64,000 nucleotides of DNA from Streptomyces cinerochromogenes (GCF_014648635.1 NZ_BMRM01000007.1:1-64000), one strand, 5' to 3'. Shown: positions 1 through 8,736, counted from the stretch's first letter. Made by a program: numbers and translations. The notes: generated from the sequence alone by a model not told the origin.

Positions 1-413
1 TCCCGGGCAACTTCGGCTCGTCGTACACGACCGTCATGAGCGACACCACGAAGAACCTGTTCGAGGCGCCGCAGGTCTACAAGGTCCAGGGCCAGAACCA
101 GTACCTCATGATCGTCGAGGCCCGGGGAGCGAACGAGCAGCGCTACTTCCGCTCCTTCACCGCCACCAGCCTGAGCGGCTCGTGGACCCCGCAGGCCGCG
201 AGCGAGAGCAACCCCTTCGCGGGCAAGGCCAACAGCGGTGCCACCTGGACCAACGACATCAGCCACGGTGACCTGGTCCGCACCAACCCCGACCAGACCA
301 TGACCATCGACCCCTGCAACCTCCAGCTCCTCTACCAGGGCAAGTCCCCCAGCGCCAGCGGCCCCTACGACCAGCTGCCGTGGCGGCCGGGTGTCCTCAC
401 CCTGCAGCGCTGA
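1..413 (+). CDS. GH62 alpha-L-arabinofuranosidase, C-terminal part (5' end outside window)
   Basis: The frame is open from base 3 to the TGA at 411-413, giving about 136 C-terminal residues; the start lies outside the window. The fragment reads like the last blades of the five-bladed beta-propeller of family GH62: [11 protein letters not shown] (this Glu matches the usual catalytic acid position in the family), [30 protein letters not shown], and a closing [11 protein letters not shown]...[10 protein letters not shown] block. Family knowledge: these are secreted enzymes that remove arabinofuranosyl side chains from arabinoxylan. The signal peptide and any carbohydrate-binding module would be upstream and cannot be judged. 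A strong hairpin lies 22 nt after the stop. The family call rests on recognised conserved text, not on a search. Confidence 0.9.
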   Translation, partial: PGNFGSSYTTVMSDTTKNLFEAPQVYKVQGQNQYLMIVEARGANEQRYFRSFTATSLSGSWTPQAASESNPFAGKANSGATWTNDISHGDLVRTNPDQTMTIDPCNLQLLYQGKSPSASGPYDQLPWRPGVLTLQR

Positions 414-435
414 CCGCTCCTGACCGCCTCGTCGA

Positions 436-466
436 GGAACCCCGGCCGTGCGGCGGCCGGGGTTCC
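436..466 (+). terminator. Terminator hairpin after the GH62 gene
   Basis: A perfect 13-bp inverted repeat (GGAACCCCGGCCG at 436-448 and its complement at 454-466) encloses a 5-nt loop, 22 nt after the GH62 stop codon. There is no long T-tract, which is usual for Streptomyces terminators. Confidence 0.85.
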
Positions 467-1055
467 GCTCGCCCCGGGCCGCTGTCGCGGCTCGTGTACT
501 CCGCCGCCGCGTGCGGTCCGTGATCGTGCCGAGCAATCGCCGGGTTGCGAGGGAGACTGCAAGGAATTGCAGAGAGCTTCGTGGGGAGTTTCGCGGGGAG
601 TCCGCCGCCATCTCCGCACGTCGTGAACGGACTTCTGGTCGAGGAGCAGGGCGTCACGGAGTCGATCCGCGAGAGAACCTCGCTTGGACCGCTCGCTGCA
701 TGAATTCTTTTGCGTCAACTTGCGCAAGGAGCCTGGTGACGTCCGGCGGGCCGGGCCGCGGCCGGGTGGTGGCCTGCGGATGTCGGCCCGGAGAAGGGTT
801 CGTGGTCTCCGAACCAGGTGGGCCGGTCGGAGATGCCTCTGCCCTGGGCGTCCGTGAGTCTGTTCAACCCTTTGATGCACAGCCCGGACGAACTCGGGCT
901 GTGCGGCCGAATCGCATGCTCCGTCGAACGCGAGGAGCACGCTCGGTCACCGGATGACTTCTCCTCGTGTTGAGATGTGCGCGGACGGCGGGCACGAGCC
1001 CGCCTCCGCCCGCGCAGCGGCGCCCGTGGCCGCTTCCCACCACACAAGGGGTGAC
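467..1055. other. 589-nt non-coding stretch upstream of the CBM20 gene
   Basis: No convincing gene is seen; the open frames have no recognisable domains. There is a local AT-rich patch at 698-712 followed by a palindrome CTTGCGCAAG at 718-727, with another TTGCG just before it. This is a LacI-family-like spacing that would suit control of a starch-related gene, but it is only a suggestion. Two hairpins follow: a 10-bp stem at 877-904, and a 7-bp stem with an ACGA loop at 987-1004, about 50 nt before the CBM20 start codon. Confidence 0.5.
877..904. terminator. Perfect 10-bp hairpin in the CBM20 leader region
   Basis: GCACAGCCCG at 877-886 pairs perfectly with CGGGCTGTGC at 895-904 around an 8-nt loop. 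No gene ends just before it, so it may be an attenuator or a processing hairpin in a long 5' leader rather than a normal terminator. Confidence 0.4.
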
Positions 1056-1763
1056 ATGTTCTCGATACGTCATCGGGTCCCGTCCGCCTGGCGGTCGGTC
1101 CTCATGCTCGGCGTGCTCCTCGCCGGCCTCCTCGCCGTCACGGCCCCCCGTGCCCGGGCGGCCGCGGCACAGGACGTCTCCGTCACGTTCGGGGTGCGGG
1201 CCGCCACCGAGGGCGAGATCCTCCTGGTGTCCGGCAGCGCCCCGCAGCTGGGTGCCTGGGACCCGGCCAGGGCCGTCCCGCTGGGCACCACGGCGAGCGC
1301 CTACCCGCACTGGTCGACCAGCGTCCAGCTGCCCGCCGGTCTCACGGTGCAGTACAAGTACATCAAGCGCTCCCCGACCGGCGTCGTGACCTGGGAAAGC
1401 ATCTCCAACCGCACCCTGACCGTCTCCCCGGACGGGCCGGGCAACGACGACCGTTGGAACATCGCCCCCATGACGGCCACCTTCCATGCCACCGCCGTCA
1501 CCACCTGGGGCCAGAACCTCTACGTGTCCGGCAGCGTCGCGGACCTTGGCGCCTGGGACCCGGCCAAGGCCCTCCCGCTGACCACCGATTCCGCCACCTA
1601 CCCCCTGTGGGCCGGCACCCACCAGCTGCCGCCCGACACCGCCGTGCAGTACAAGTACCTGAAGAAGAACCCCGACGGCACCGTCACCTGGGAGAACGGC
1701 GACAACCGCACCGTCTTCACCACGTCCGCCGACAGCCTGACGCTCGACGACATCTGGCGCTGA
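1056..1763 (+). CDS. Secreted tandem-CBM20 starch-binding protein
   Basis: A 235-aa protein. The chosen ATG at 1056 has AAGGGG five bases upstream and gives a classic signal peptide: MFSIRHR, hydrophobic core SVLMLGVLLAGLLAVTA, then AxA-type cleavage around ARAAAAQD. The mature part is two copies of a CBM20-like domain (about aa 35-128 and 137-234). Both copies share VTFxVxA / ATFHATA openings, the block G-D/Q-LGAWDPAKA-PL, then VQYKYxKxxPxGxVTWE and xNRT. CBM20 is the starch-binding domain normally attached to amylases, glucoamylases or lytic monooxygenases. Here no catalytic domain is present at all. It could tether starch to the cell or assist other amylases; that role is inferred. An alternative ATG at 954 has no signal-peptide logic and is rejected. 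Confidence 0.85.
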   Translation: MFSIRHRVPSAWRSVLMLGVLLAGLLAVTAPRARAAAAQDVSVTFGVRAATEGEILLVSGSAPQLGAWDPARAVPLGTTASAYPHWSTSVQLPAGLTVQYKYIKRSPTGVVTWESISNRTLTVSPDGPGNDDRWNIAPMTATFHATAVTTWGQNLYVSGSVADLGAWDPAKALPLTTDSATYPLWAGTHQLPPDTAVQYKYLKKNPDGTVTWENGDNRTVFTTSADSLTLDDIWR

Positions 1764-1810
1764 CGCCCCGGCCCCCGGGCAGTGTCCCCCGTCATGTCGG
1801 GAGATCCCAC

Positions 1811-1828
1811 ACGTTGACGGCGTCAACG
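1811..1828. promoter_or_regulatory. Palindromic operator-like site, left end of the defence island
   Basis: GTTGAC-GGC-GTCAAC within ACGTTGACGGCGTCAACG. It is a 6-3-6 palindrome whose flanking bases extend the symmetry, and 16 of its 18 bases are shared with the site at 24871-24888. Its centre (about 1820) is 54 nt before the predicted leaderless start at 1874 and upstream of the -35, a position more typical of an activator or of a silencer than of a promoter-blocking repressor. Confidence 0.6.
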
Positions 1829-1836
1829 AGCGGATC

Positions 1837-1874
1837 TTGGAGGCGGCGGACAGCCGTGTGTACGGTTACGGGTA
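1837..1874 (+). promoter_or_regulatory. Predicted promoter for a leaderless methylase mRNA
   Basis: TTGGAG at 1837-1842, an 18-nt spacer, and TACGGT at 1861-1866 fit a sigma-HrdB-type promoter. Seven bases later comes the ATG at 1874, and there is no good ribosome-binding site between, so transcription and translation probably start at the same base. Confidence 0.5.
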
Positions 1875-3538
1875 TGTCACACACCCCTGGCCCTCAGGCC
1901 GGTCCGCTGGTCACCGGTTCCGAGATCGCCCGGCTCGCAGGCGTGACCCGTGCCGCGGTCTCCAACTGGAGGCGACGGTACGACGACTTCCCGGCACCGG
2001 CCGGCGGAGGAGCCGGCAGTCCGCTCTTCCGCCTGGCCGAGGTGCAGGCGTGGCTGGACAAGCAGCGCAAGGGACAGGACCTGTCGGAGGAGGTCCGGCT
2101 GTGGCAGGCGCTGCGCGGAGCCTACGGTGACGACATGCTCGGGGCCCTCGCCGACGCCGCCCGGCTGCTGGCCGAGCCGGCGGCGCAGGCGCCCGCGGCA
2201 CTGCCGCCCGAGGCCGTCCGTCTGCTGCGCACGGCGGCCGAGGAGGGCTCGGCGGACGAGCGGGTGAACGGCCTCGCCGAACGTTTCACCGACTCGGTCC
2301 GCCGGGCCGGATCGGACCAGGTGACCTCGCCGCGCATCGTCCGCGCCGTGCGCCACTTCGTCGGTGACCTGCCGGACGACGCGACCGTCCTCGACCCGGC
2401 CTGCGGCATCGGCACCCTGCTGCTGACGGTGGGGCCCGAGCGCGGCCCCCGGCGGTACGGCCAGGAGACCGACGAGCGCAGCGGCCGGTTCGCCCGGCTG
2501 AGGGCGCGGCTCACCTCACGCCCGGGCGTCGAGATCGCCGTCGGGGACTCCCTGCGCGATGACCACTGGCCGGCTCTGAAGGCCGATGTGGTCGTCTGCG
2601 ACCCGCCGGTCGGCGACCACGACTGGGGACGCGAGGAGCTGCTCCTCGACTCGCGCTGGGAGTTCGGCACGCCGTCACGGGCCGAGGGCGAACTGGCCTG
2701 GCTCCAGCACGCCTACGCCCACACCGCGCCCGGCGGCCGTGTCCTGATGGTGATGCCGGCGTCGGTCGCCTACCGCAAGGCCGGCCGTCGTATCCGGGCC
2801 GAACTGGTACGGCGCGGCGTGCTGACGCAGGTCGTCGCCCTGCCGCCCGGCAGCGCGGCCTCCCACGCACTCCCCGTGCACCTGTGGCAGCTGCGCCGGC
2901 CGCGGTCGTCCGGTGACGAGGCGACCAGCGTGCGCATGGTGGACCTGACCGCGAACGAACCGGACGGCCCGCTGGAGCCGAGGCCCGAGCAGACCGTGGA
3001 CGTGCCGTTGATCGACCTGCTCGACGACGCCGTGGACCTCAGTCCGGGCCGGCCCGTCAGGGAGTCGCACCGCGACTACGCCGCCGAGTACGACCGTCTC
3101 CGACGGGAGCTGGACGAACAGGTCCGCCGGCTCGCCGAGCTGCTTCCCTCCCTGACCGGGGGACGCGGAGGCGGCGTCCAGGACGGCCCCTCCGTCAGCG
3201 TCGCCGACCTCGCGCGGGCCGGACTGGTGGAGTTCGGCGACCCGGAACCGCTCTCCGTCAGCGACCAGCTGGACACCGACTTCCTCCAGGGCTTCCTGCA
3301 CAGCTCGGCGAACACGCGCCGCTCCACGAGCACCAGCGGCACCTTCCGGCTCGACGCCAGGGGCGCGCGCATCCCGCAGATGGACCTCGCCGAACAGCGC
3401 CGCTACGGCGCCGCGTTCCGGGCGCTGCGGGAGTTCGAGGAGCGGGCGCGCAGGGTGGCCGAGCTGAGCGGGGAGGCCGCCGCGCTGGCCCGGGACGGGC
3501 TGGGCAGCGGGGCCCTCGCACCGCCGCCGGCCGACTGA
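1874..3538 (+). CDS. N6-adenine DNA methylase-like protein with N-terminal HTH
   Basis: A 554-aa protein. Residues about 14-65 (GSEIARLAGVTRAAVSNWRR ... LFRLAEVQAWL) look like a winged or excisionase-type HTH. A helical linker follows, then a HsdM-like methylase core: motif I DPACGIGTLLL near aa 175 and motif IV at about aa 243. Motif IV reads DPPV where active N6-adenine methylases carry [N/D/S]PP[Y/F/W], so catalysis may be altered or lost. The C-terminal 150 residues include a coiled-coil-like segment (about aa 400-430). No hsdS or hsdR gene is adjacent. The next gene is convergent (the helicase, stop at 3552, 13 nt away). The ATG at 1874 lies directly behind a promoter-like element with an operator palindrome upstream. 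Inference: a defence-island methylase or a methylase-derived regulator rather than a normal type I modification subunit. Confidence 0.8.
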   Translation: MSHTPGPQAGPLVTGSEIARLAGVTRAAVSNWRRRYDDFPAPAGGGAGSPLFRLAEVQAWLDKQRKGQDLSEEVRLWQALRGAYGDDMLGALADAARLLAEPAAQAPAALPPEAVRLLRTAAEEGSADERVNGLAERFTDSVRRAGSDQVTSPRIVRAVRHFVGDLPDDATVLDPACGIGTLLLTVGPERGPRRYGQETDERSGRFARLRARLTSRPGVEIAVGDSLRDDHWPALKADVVVCDPPVGDHDWGREELLLDSRWEFGTPSRAEGELAWLQHAYAHTAPGGRVLMVMPASVAYRKAGRRIRAELVRRGVLTQVVALPPGSAASHALPVHLWQLRRPRSSGDEATSVRMVDLTANEPDGPLEPRPEQTVDVPLIDLLDDAVDLSPGRPVRESHRDYAAEYDRLRRELDEQVRRLAELLPSLTGGRGGGVQDGPSVSVADLARAGLVEFGDPEPLSVSDQLDTDFLQGFLHSSANTRRSTSTSGTFRLDARGARIPQMDLAEQRRYGAAFRALREFEERARRVAELSGEAAALARDGLGSGALAPPPAD

Positions 3539-3551
3539 GGCCCCCGCCGGT

Positions 3552-5681
3552 TCAGCGGGGGACGAAGGGACTGGGCTCCCCGCTCCACGACACCGCCAGC
3601 GCCTCCCTTGCCCGGGTGCACGCCACGAACAGCAGACAGCGCTCGCGCAGCAGATCCGACTCGTGCTGCAGCGCGTCCACCGACGCCGGAGTGACCTCGC
3701 GGGCGAAGGGCACCGCGCCCGCCGTCACGCCCAGCACCGCCACGCAGCGGAACTCCAGTCCCTTCATGGCGTGCATGGTGGCCAGCCGGACGCCCTCCAC
3801 CTGCGGCCCGGGGTGGTCCTTCACCCGGACCACCGGCACCCCGGCCGCGGACAACCTGTCGTACGCCTTGTCCAGCAGCAGGTTGAACCGGGTGCACACA
3901 CCGATCTCCGAGGGGCGGATGCCCTGGGCGATCCAGCCCTGGACCCGCTCAACCAGCGCGGCGACCTCGGCCTGCTCGGAGCCGTGGCCGTCGACGTGCG
4001 GGCGGCGGCCGTGCAGGAGCGAGCGGTAGCCCGCCAGGGAGTCGGTGCCGTCACCGGCCAGGTCCTCGATGGTGACGGGGCTCAGGATCCTCGTGGACCA
4101 GGTCAGGATCTCCTCGGTGCTGCGGTAGTTGACGCGCAGCCGGTGGGTCCGGCCGGTCACCGCGATGCCCAGGGAGGCCAGGGACACCCGGGAGTCGTAG
4201 ATCCGCTGGTGGGGGTCGCCGGTGAGGAACAGGTCGTCGCTGCCGGGCGCCACCGAGCCGCGCAGGACACGCCACTGCGCCGGGTGCAGGTCCTGGGCCT
4301 CGTCCACCACCACGTGGTCGTGGGTGGGGGAGGAGGCGGCGAGCAGTTCGGCGGCCCGCGCGCATATCCGCAGGTGTGTGGTGGCCTTCTGGTCGCGCAG
4401 CATCGACTCGAACAACTCGACGGCCGGCCACAGCTGTTCACGCCGCGACGGGGACAGCGCGCTGCCGCGGCCGCGCCGGGAGGCGGCGCGGTAGGCGTCC
4501 AGGGTGCGCAGGTCCTGGGCGAGGATCACGTGCCGGTACTCCTGCGCCAGGAACTGCTCGGTCCACGGCAGTCCCAGCTTCCTGACGACCCGCTGCCACA
4601 GCTGCCGCTCCTCCCGGTCACCGATCGGGGCGGGCACCCTGCCGTCGAGGCGGCCGACGATGCCGTGCGCGTGGGAGTTGACGGTGGTGACGTCGACGCG
4701 CGCGAGGAGGGAGGTGTCGCCGTCCAGCAGGACGGACAGGTTCTCCCGCAGGGACGCCGCCAGGGCGCCCGTGAAGGTGGTGAGCAGCACGCGGCTGTCG
4801 GGGGAGCGGGTCAGCAGGTGCTTGACCCGGTGCAGTGCCGCGACGGTCTTGCCGGTCCCGGGGCCGCCCGTGACCTGCACGGGGCCGCCGTAGGACACCC
4901 GGTAGGCGACGCGGCGCTGGGAGGGGTGGAGGAACACCCGCCAGGCGGCGAAGGGCTTCTCCAGGATGCCGGCCAGTTCCTCCGGGCCGGTGACCAGCGT
5001 GATACGGCTCGTGGTGTTGGCGATGGCCACGGCCAGGCTCTGGTCCGGGTCGGGGCCCGCGTCGGCGGGCCGCCTCACCGCGACCACGTCCCGGTACACC
5101 TCGTCCGGGCCGAATCCCTCGGCCAGGTACTGGAGGACCTCGCACTGGTCCTCCGGCAGCAGCGTCTCGAACGCCCGCAGCTGGGCCTTGCTCACGATGG
5201 TCCGTACGGCACGGAGCACCTGGTCGTCGATGCCCAGGTCGCGCAGCACCGTGTCCGAGTACGAGGCGAACAGCAGGGAGTCCGCCGCCTCGGCCGCCTT
5301 CTCCAGGGCCGGGGTCAGCTCCTCGATGGCGACCGCGTTGCGGACCTCCAGGGCCCGCGTGGCGGAGTTCGTCGTGTACAGCCGCTTCGCGGCCCAGGAG
5401 TAGGCCTCGTCGTGGGGGACGACGTTGACGAGCAGGAAGACGTCACTGCCGTCGTCCGGGGCGAGGACGACACCCCGCCAGAAGTCGTTGATCCGGATGG
5501 TCCGCATGCGCGGGTCGCGGGCGTTCACCACGGACTCCAGGTGCAGCCCCTTGTCCGCCTGCAACTGCGCCACGCTGAGCTGCTGGAACTTCTGCATGGC
5601 CTTGCGCACGCCGGCCTTGACGGGCCGTTCCAGGACGTCGTAGCTCTCCCAGAAGCTGTTGGCGAACGCGAGCTGCGGCAC
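3552..5681 (-). CDS. UvrD-like SF1 helicase with N-terminal RelE/ParE-like domain
   Basis: A 709-aa protein. The GTG at 5681 was chosen because GGGGGGAG sits 8 nt upstream; an ATG at 5723 overlaps the mcrC stop (ATGA) but has no ribosome-binding site. The first about 115 residues (KGLHLES ... DPRMRTIRI ... DFWRGVVLAP ... VPHDEAY) resemble the RelE/ParE toxin fold seen fused to some helicases; that is an inference. The rest is a superfamily 1A helicase: Walker A GGPGTGKTVAALHRV (about aa 275), Walker B DEAQD (about aa 463), NYRST, motif V ATMHAMKGLEF, motif VI FVACTRAREAL near the C-terminus. It is the last gene of the mcrB-mcrC-helicase operon, so it probably acts with McrBC on invading or damaged DNA. 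It ends 13 nt from the convergent methylase gene. Confidence 0.85.
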   Translation of the reverse strand: MPQLAFANSFWESYDVLERPVKAGVRKAMQKFQQLSVAQLQADKGLHLESVVNARDPRMRTIRINDFWRGVVLAPDDGSDVFLLVNVVPHDEAYSWAAKRLYTTNSATRALEVRNAVAIEELTPALEKAAEAADSLLFASYSDTVLRDLGIDDQVLRAVRTIVSKAQLRAFETLLPEDQCEVLQYLAEGFGPDEVYRDVVAVRRPADAGPDPDQSLAVAIANTTSRITLVTGPEELAGILEKPFAAWRVFLHPSQRRVAYRVSYGGPVQVTGGPGTGKTVAALHRVKHLLTRSPDSRVLLTTFTGALAASLRENLSVLLDGDTSLLARVDVTTVNSHAHGIVGRLDGRVPAPIGDREERQLWQRVVRKLGLPWTEQFLAQEYRHVILAQDLRTLDAYRAASRRGRGSALSPSRREQLWPAVELFESMLRDQKATTHLRICARAAELLAASSPTHDHVVVDEAQDLHPAQWRVLRGSVAPGSDDLFLTGDPHQRIYDSRVSLASLGIAVTGRTHRLRVNYRSTEEILTWSTRILSPVTIEDLAGDGTDSLAGYRSLLHGRRPHVDGHGSEQAEVAALVERVQGWIAQGIRPSEIGVCTRFNLLLDKAYDRLSAAGVPVVRVKDHPGPQVEGVRLATMHAMKGLEFRCVAVLGVTAGAVPFAREVTPASVDALQHESDLLRERCLLFVACTRAREALAVSWSGEPSPFVPR

Positions 5682-5719
5682 GAGGTGGTCTCCCCCCTGG
5701 ACGGACCCTGCGCAGTGGA

Positions 5720-6931
5720 TCATACGCGCCGGGTGTTCACCAGCCGGGCGGCCACCTCGCCGATGTCCGCGAGCAGCCCTGAGGGCTCCTGGTCCAGGTC
5801 GAGGGCGTGCTGGTGGATGACGACGCCGGTGTGCCGCACGGTGTGGGCGGCGTGCGCGGCGTTCCCCCGGGCATACACCAGGTGCCCCTCGGGCAGGCCG
5901 AGGGCGGTGCAGTACGCGAGCATCTGGTAGAGGTCGGCGTCCGGGAAGCCGTGCCGCTTCTCCGCCTTGTACTTGGCGTCCACGACGGCACGCGCCGTGC
6001 CGTCCGGTCCGTACAGTACGAGGTCGGGCTTCATCCGGATCGCGGCGGCGACGTCGAGGTGGTGCGGGTCCTGGAGCCGCGCCGTGTGCCCGTGCGCACG
6101 GCAGGCCTCCCGCAGCGCCACCGTCACGAAGTCCTCGAAGAGCTTGTTCATGTCGAACAGGAAGCCGTCGACCCGCAGTCCGCCCGGGGCGTGCTCGGCC
6201 GAGGTGTCGTCCAGCACGGCGCGGGCCAGGCGCAGGGCCTGGTGGTACCGGGAGTTCAGGCGCGTCGGCTGCCACGCCGGCAGCGGCCGACCGCGCGCGA
6301 TCACGTCCACGTCGGCCAGCCGGGCACGCTGGTGGAGGAGCCTGCGGCGCACCTCGCCCGGCACGCCGGGCAGCCGCAGCAGACGTTCCACGGCCGTGCG
6401 CAGGATGCGGTTCTCCGCGATGTCGGTCGTGAACTCGTCGTAGGCCACCTCGACCGGCAGCACGGCCCCGAACCGCCGCCGTATCTGCTCCGTCTCCCGG
6501 ATCCGGCCGCGCACCACCAGGGAGGTCTCCTCCGTCACCCGGTACCCCTGGAGGAGTCCCTGGCGCAAGGCCCGGTCCACCTGCCGCTCCACGGCGTGGG
6601 CGAGCGCGGGCAGGAGACCGCGGTGCCCGGCGACCCCGACGTCCCCGTCCCGCCAGAGGGCCCGGGTGTCCAGGCTGTAGCCGAGGAGGAAGAACAGGCG
6701 CGCGACCGGGACCTTCGGCGCGATCCGCACGGTGAACGCGCCGGCCTCACCCGGTGCCGTGACGGCCACCGCACCGACCTTGCTGCCGGCCCGCAGCGAC
6801 CAGCGGCCGGGGGTGTACGGATCCGGAACCGCCTCGACGACACCCGCCGCCGCCAGCGCACGGCCCACGGGGTCCGGCAGGGCGACACTGACGGCGGGCG
6901 CGTGCTCGACCAGGTCGACGGCGCGCGTCAC
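5720..6931 (-). CDS. mcrC: McrC-like nuclease subunit of a McrBC restriction system
   Basis: A 403-aa protein with a GTG start at 6931 that overlaps the mcrB stop (GTGA), so it is translationally coupled. The N-terminal half is a beta-rich scaffold (SLRAGSKVGAVAV ... FTVRIAPKVPVARLFFLLGYS), typical of McrC. The C-terminal half holds the PD-(D/E)xK nuclease: KPDLVLYGP ... AVVDAKYK at about aa 300-325, with the Asp of PDL and the DAK acid-lysine pair visible. Family knowledge: McrC is recruited by the McrB GTPase ring and cleaves DNA carrying modified bases. The usual role is type IV restriction of methylated phage or plasmid DNA. No sign of truncation. Confidence 0.9.
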   Translation of the reverse strand: MTRAVDLVEHAPAVSVALPDPVGRALAAAGVVEAVPDPYTPGRWSLRAGSKVGAVAVTAPGEAGAFTVRIAPKVPVARLFFLLGYSLDTRALWRDGDVGVAGHRGLLPALAHAVERQVDRALRQGLLQGYRVTEETSLVVRGRIRETEQIRRRFGAVLPVEVAYDEFTTDIAENRILRTAVERLLRLPGVPGEVRRRLLHQRARLADVDVIARGRPLPAWQPTRLNSRYHQALRLARAVLDDTSAEHAPGGLRVDGFLFDMNKLFEDFVTVALREACRAHGHTARLQDPHHLDVAAAIRMKPDLVLYGPDGTARAVVDAKYKAEKRHGFPDADLYQMLAYCTALGLPEGHLVYARGNAAHAAHTVRHTGVVIHQHALDLDQEPSGLLADIGEVAARLVNTRRV

Positions 6932-8736
6932 CCGAGCGACTCCCGGAGAGCGGCCAGACCGTACCGCTTCTCGATGTCCACGCCCTCGCCGTAGTGGTGC
7001 TCCTCCAGCAGCGGCAGGATCCGGGTCCGCCAGGTGCGCTCCAGACCGCCCTCCCGGTAGACACCCTTCTTCATCAGGTACGAGGGCCCGATGCGGAAGT
7101 CGGGGTCCTCGATACGGGAGTTCAGCGCGTCCAGCAGATCGGCCGGCTCGGTGCCGCGGCCCTCGCGCAGCAGCCAGCGGCGCAGCAGCCCGCTCGTCGG
7201 CTCGGCGCGCGGCGACAGCTCCACGAACGCGAAGCGCCGCCGCATGGCCGCGTCGACCAGGGCGATCGAGCGGTCGGCGGTGTTCATGGTGCCGATGACG
7301 AACAGATTGGGCGGCAGCGCGAAGTCGTCGCCGGAGTAGGTGAGCCGCACCGACTTGTTCCGGTACTCCAGCAGGAAGTACAGCTCGCCGAAGACCTTCG
7401 CCAGGTTGGCGCGGTTGATCTCGTCGATGATCAGGAAGTGCGGGATGTGGTGGTTGCCCTCCCGGGAGGCGAGATCGGCGAGCTCGCGCAGGGGGCCGGC
7501 GGTGAGCCGGAAGGCGACCTGCTGTGTCCGCGGGTCCTCCTGGGGGCGGAAGCCCTCGAAGAAGTCCTCGTAGGCGTAGGAGGGATGGAACTGTACGAGC
7601 TTCACCTGCTCCGGTCCGCCGCCGAGGAACTCGGCGAGCTTCAGGGCGAGGTACGTCTTGCCGGTGCCCGGCGGGCCGTACAGCACCAGCTGGCGTTCGT
7701 CGCACAGCAGGTCCCGCACCTCGCGGAGCCAGTCGGCGTCGTGGACGAGGAGGTCGGCGGCCAGCTCCTCCGTCGGGACGGGCAGCTCCGGTTCCCGGCG
7801 GGCGGTGAGGGCGGGCAGTTCCACGCTCGGGTCCCGGTCGGCCGCCTCGGCCTCCTCGATCAGCTCCTCGTCGCTTATCCCCAGTCCTTCGACCAGGTCC
7901 CGGACCGCCGTCAGGTCGATCACGTCGTGCTGGGCGGACAGCTTCTGCTGGAGCGCTTCCGGCAGGTCCTCGTACGGGTGTCCCTGCTCCGCCCAGTCGA
8001 CCGGACGGCGCAGGTCCGACCGGCCGTCCTCGGACGCGACCTGTTCCGCGCCACCCGCGATCCTTCCGAGATACAGCCGGCCGCCCGAGATCGTGCACAC
8101 CGTGTCGCCGGGTCGCATCCGGGAGAGGAACAGGTGCAGTTCCTCGACCAGCTGCACCTTCTGGTTGTACGTCGCCGTGGAGGCGTAGTCCTCCTCCACG
8201 GCCGCCCGCAGGCGTTCCTTGCTGATGCCCTGCTCGATGCCCTGACGCAGGTGCCGTGCCTGGAGCGTCACCAGCCCCTCGGACAGCCACAGCCGCCGCA
8301 CGAGGTCGAGGCCGGAGACGTTGGAACCCCGGACCAGCCAGGTGCGGTTGGGACCCCACCACACCTGGTCGAGGTAGTCGGAGAGCGGATGGCCGTCGGG
8401 CGACTTCCACTCCAGCCAGCCGTTGGCACTGCGGCCGACCAGGATCTCGGCGGCGGCCGTCGGCGAATTGCACTCGACGTCCTCGACGAGCTCCATCCAT
8501 CCGGGCCAGGTCTCCGACTCCACGAAGACGCTCTCCGCGATCAGCCGCTGCCGCAGCCGGTACGACGACGGGATCCGGACCGGGAAGGACGGCACCACCT
8601 CCGGCCGCCCCGGCGAACCGGCCAGGACGACGAACTTCTGGCTCCCGTTCGTCCCCTTCTCCGCCAGCAGCCGTCCCCGGGCCTCGGGGCCGCCGCCGGG
8701 CAGTCGCAGCCGGAACTCCGGGTATGCCTCGGCCAT
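6928..8736 (-). CDS. mcrB: McrB-like AAA+ GTPase with N-terminal DUF4357-type domain
   Basis: A 602-aa protein starting at the ATG at 8736, with a GGGGGG-CGA purine-rich site just upstream. The AAA+ core has Walker A LYGPPGTGKTYLALK (about aa 350), Walker B LIIDEINRANLAKVFGEL (about aa 438) and the McrB hallmark GTMNTADRSI (about aa 485), followed by the arginine-rich RRRFAFVEL. The first 120 residues (KFVVLAGSPG ... NSPTAAAEILVGRSANGWLEWK) look like DUF4357, a domain found in DNA-modification and restriction proteins. A segment around aa 225-260 (MRPGDTVCTISGGRLYLGRI) looks like a small EVE/PUA-like barrel that could read modified bases. Domain names here are recognised by eye. It opens the operon mcrB-mcrC-helicase and is divergent from the DUF2786 gene; the 132-nt gap must hold both promoters. 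Confidence 0.88.
   Translation of the reverse strand: MAEAYPEFRLRLPGGGPEARGRLLAEKGTNGSQKFVVLAGSPGRPEVVPSFPVRIPSSYRLRQRLIAESVFVESETWPGWMELVEDVECNSPTAAAEILVGRSANGWLEWKSPDGHPLSDYLDQVWWGPNRTWLVRGSNVSGLDLVRRLWLSEGLVTLQARHLRQGIEQGISKERLRAAVEEDYASTATYNQKVQLVEELHLFLSRMRPGDTVCTISGGRLYLGRIAGGAEQVASEDGRSDLRRPVDWAEQGHPYEDLPEALQQKLSAQHDVIDLTAVRDLVEGLGISDEELIEEAEAADRDPSVELPALTARREPELPVPTEELAADLLVHDADWLREVRDLLCDERQLVLYGPPGTGKTYLALKLAEFLGGGPEQVKLVQFHPSYAYEDFFEGFRPQEDPRTQQVAFRLTAGPLRELADLASREGNHHIPHFLIIDEINRANLAKVFGELYFLLEYRNKSVRLTYSGDDFALPPNLFVIGTMNTADRSIALVDAAMRRRFAFVELSPRAEPTSGLLRRWLLREGRGTEPADLLDALNSRIEDPDFRIGPSYLMKKGVYREGGLERTWRTRILPLLEEHHYGEGVDIEKRYGLAALRESLG

Noticed and set aside
448-957. Open frame in the GH62-CBM20 gap that could be a small gene
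   Set aside because: No domain and an Arg-rich random-looking product; the internal GTG with AAGGAG at about 736 gives a frame that is likewise unrecognisable. Left as non-coding.
5721-5723. ATG overlapping the mcrC stop as start of the helicase
   Set aside because: It has no ribosome-binding site, whereas the GTG at 5681 has GGGGGGAG at ideal distance and begins at the conserved domain.
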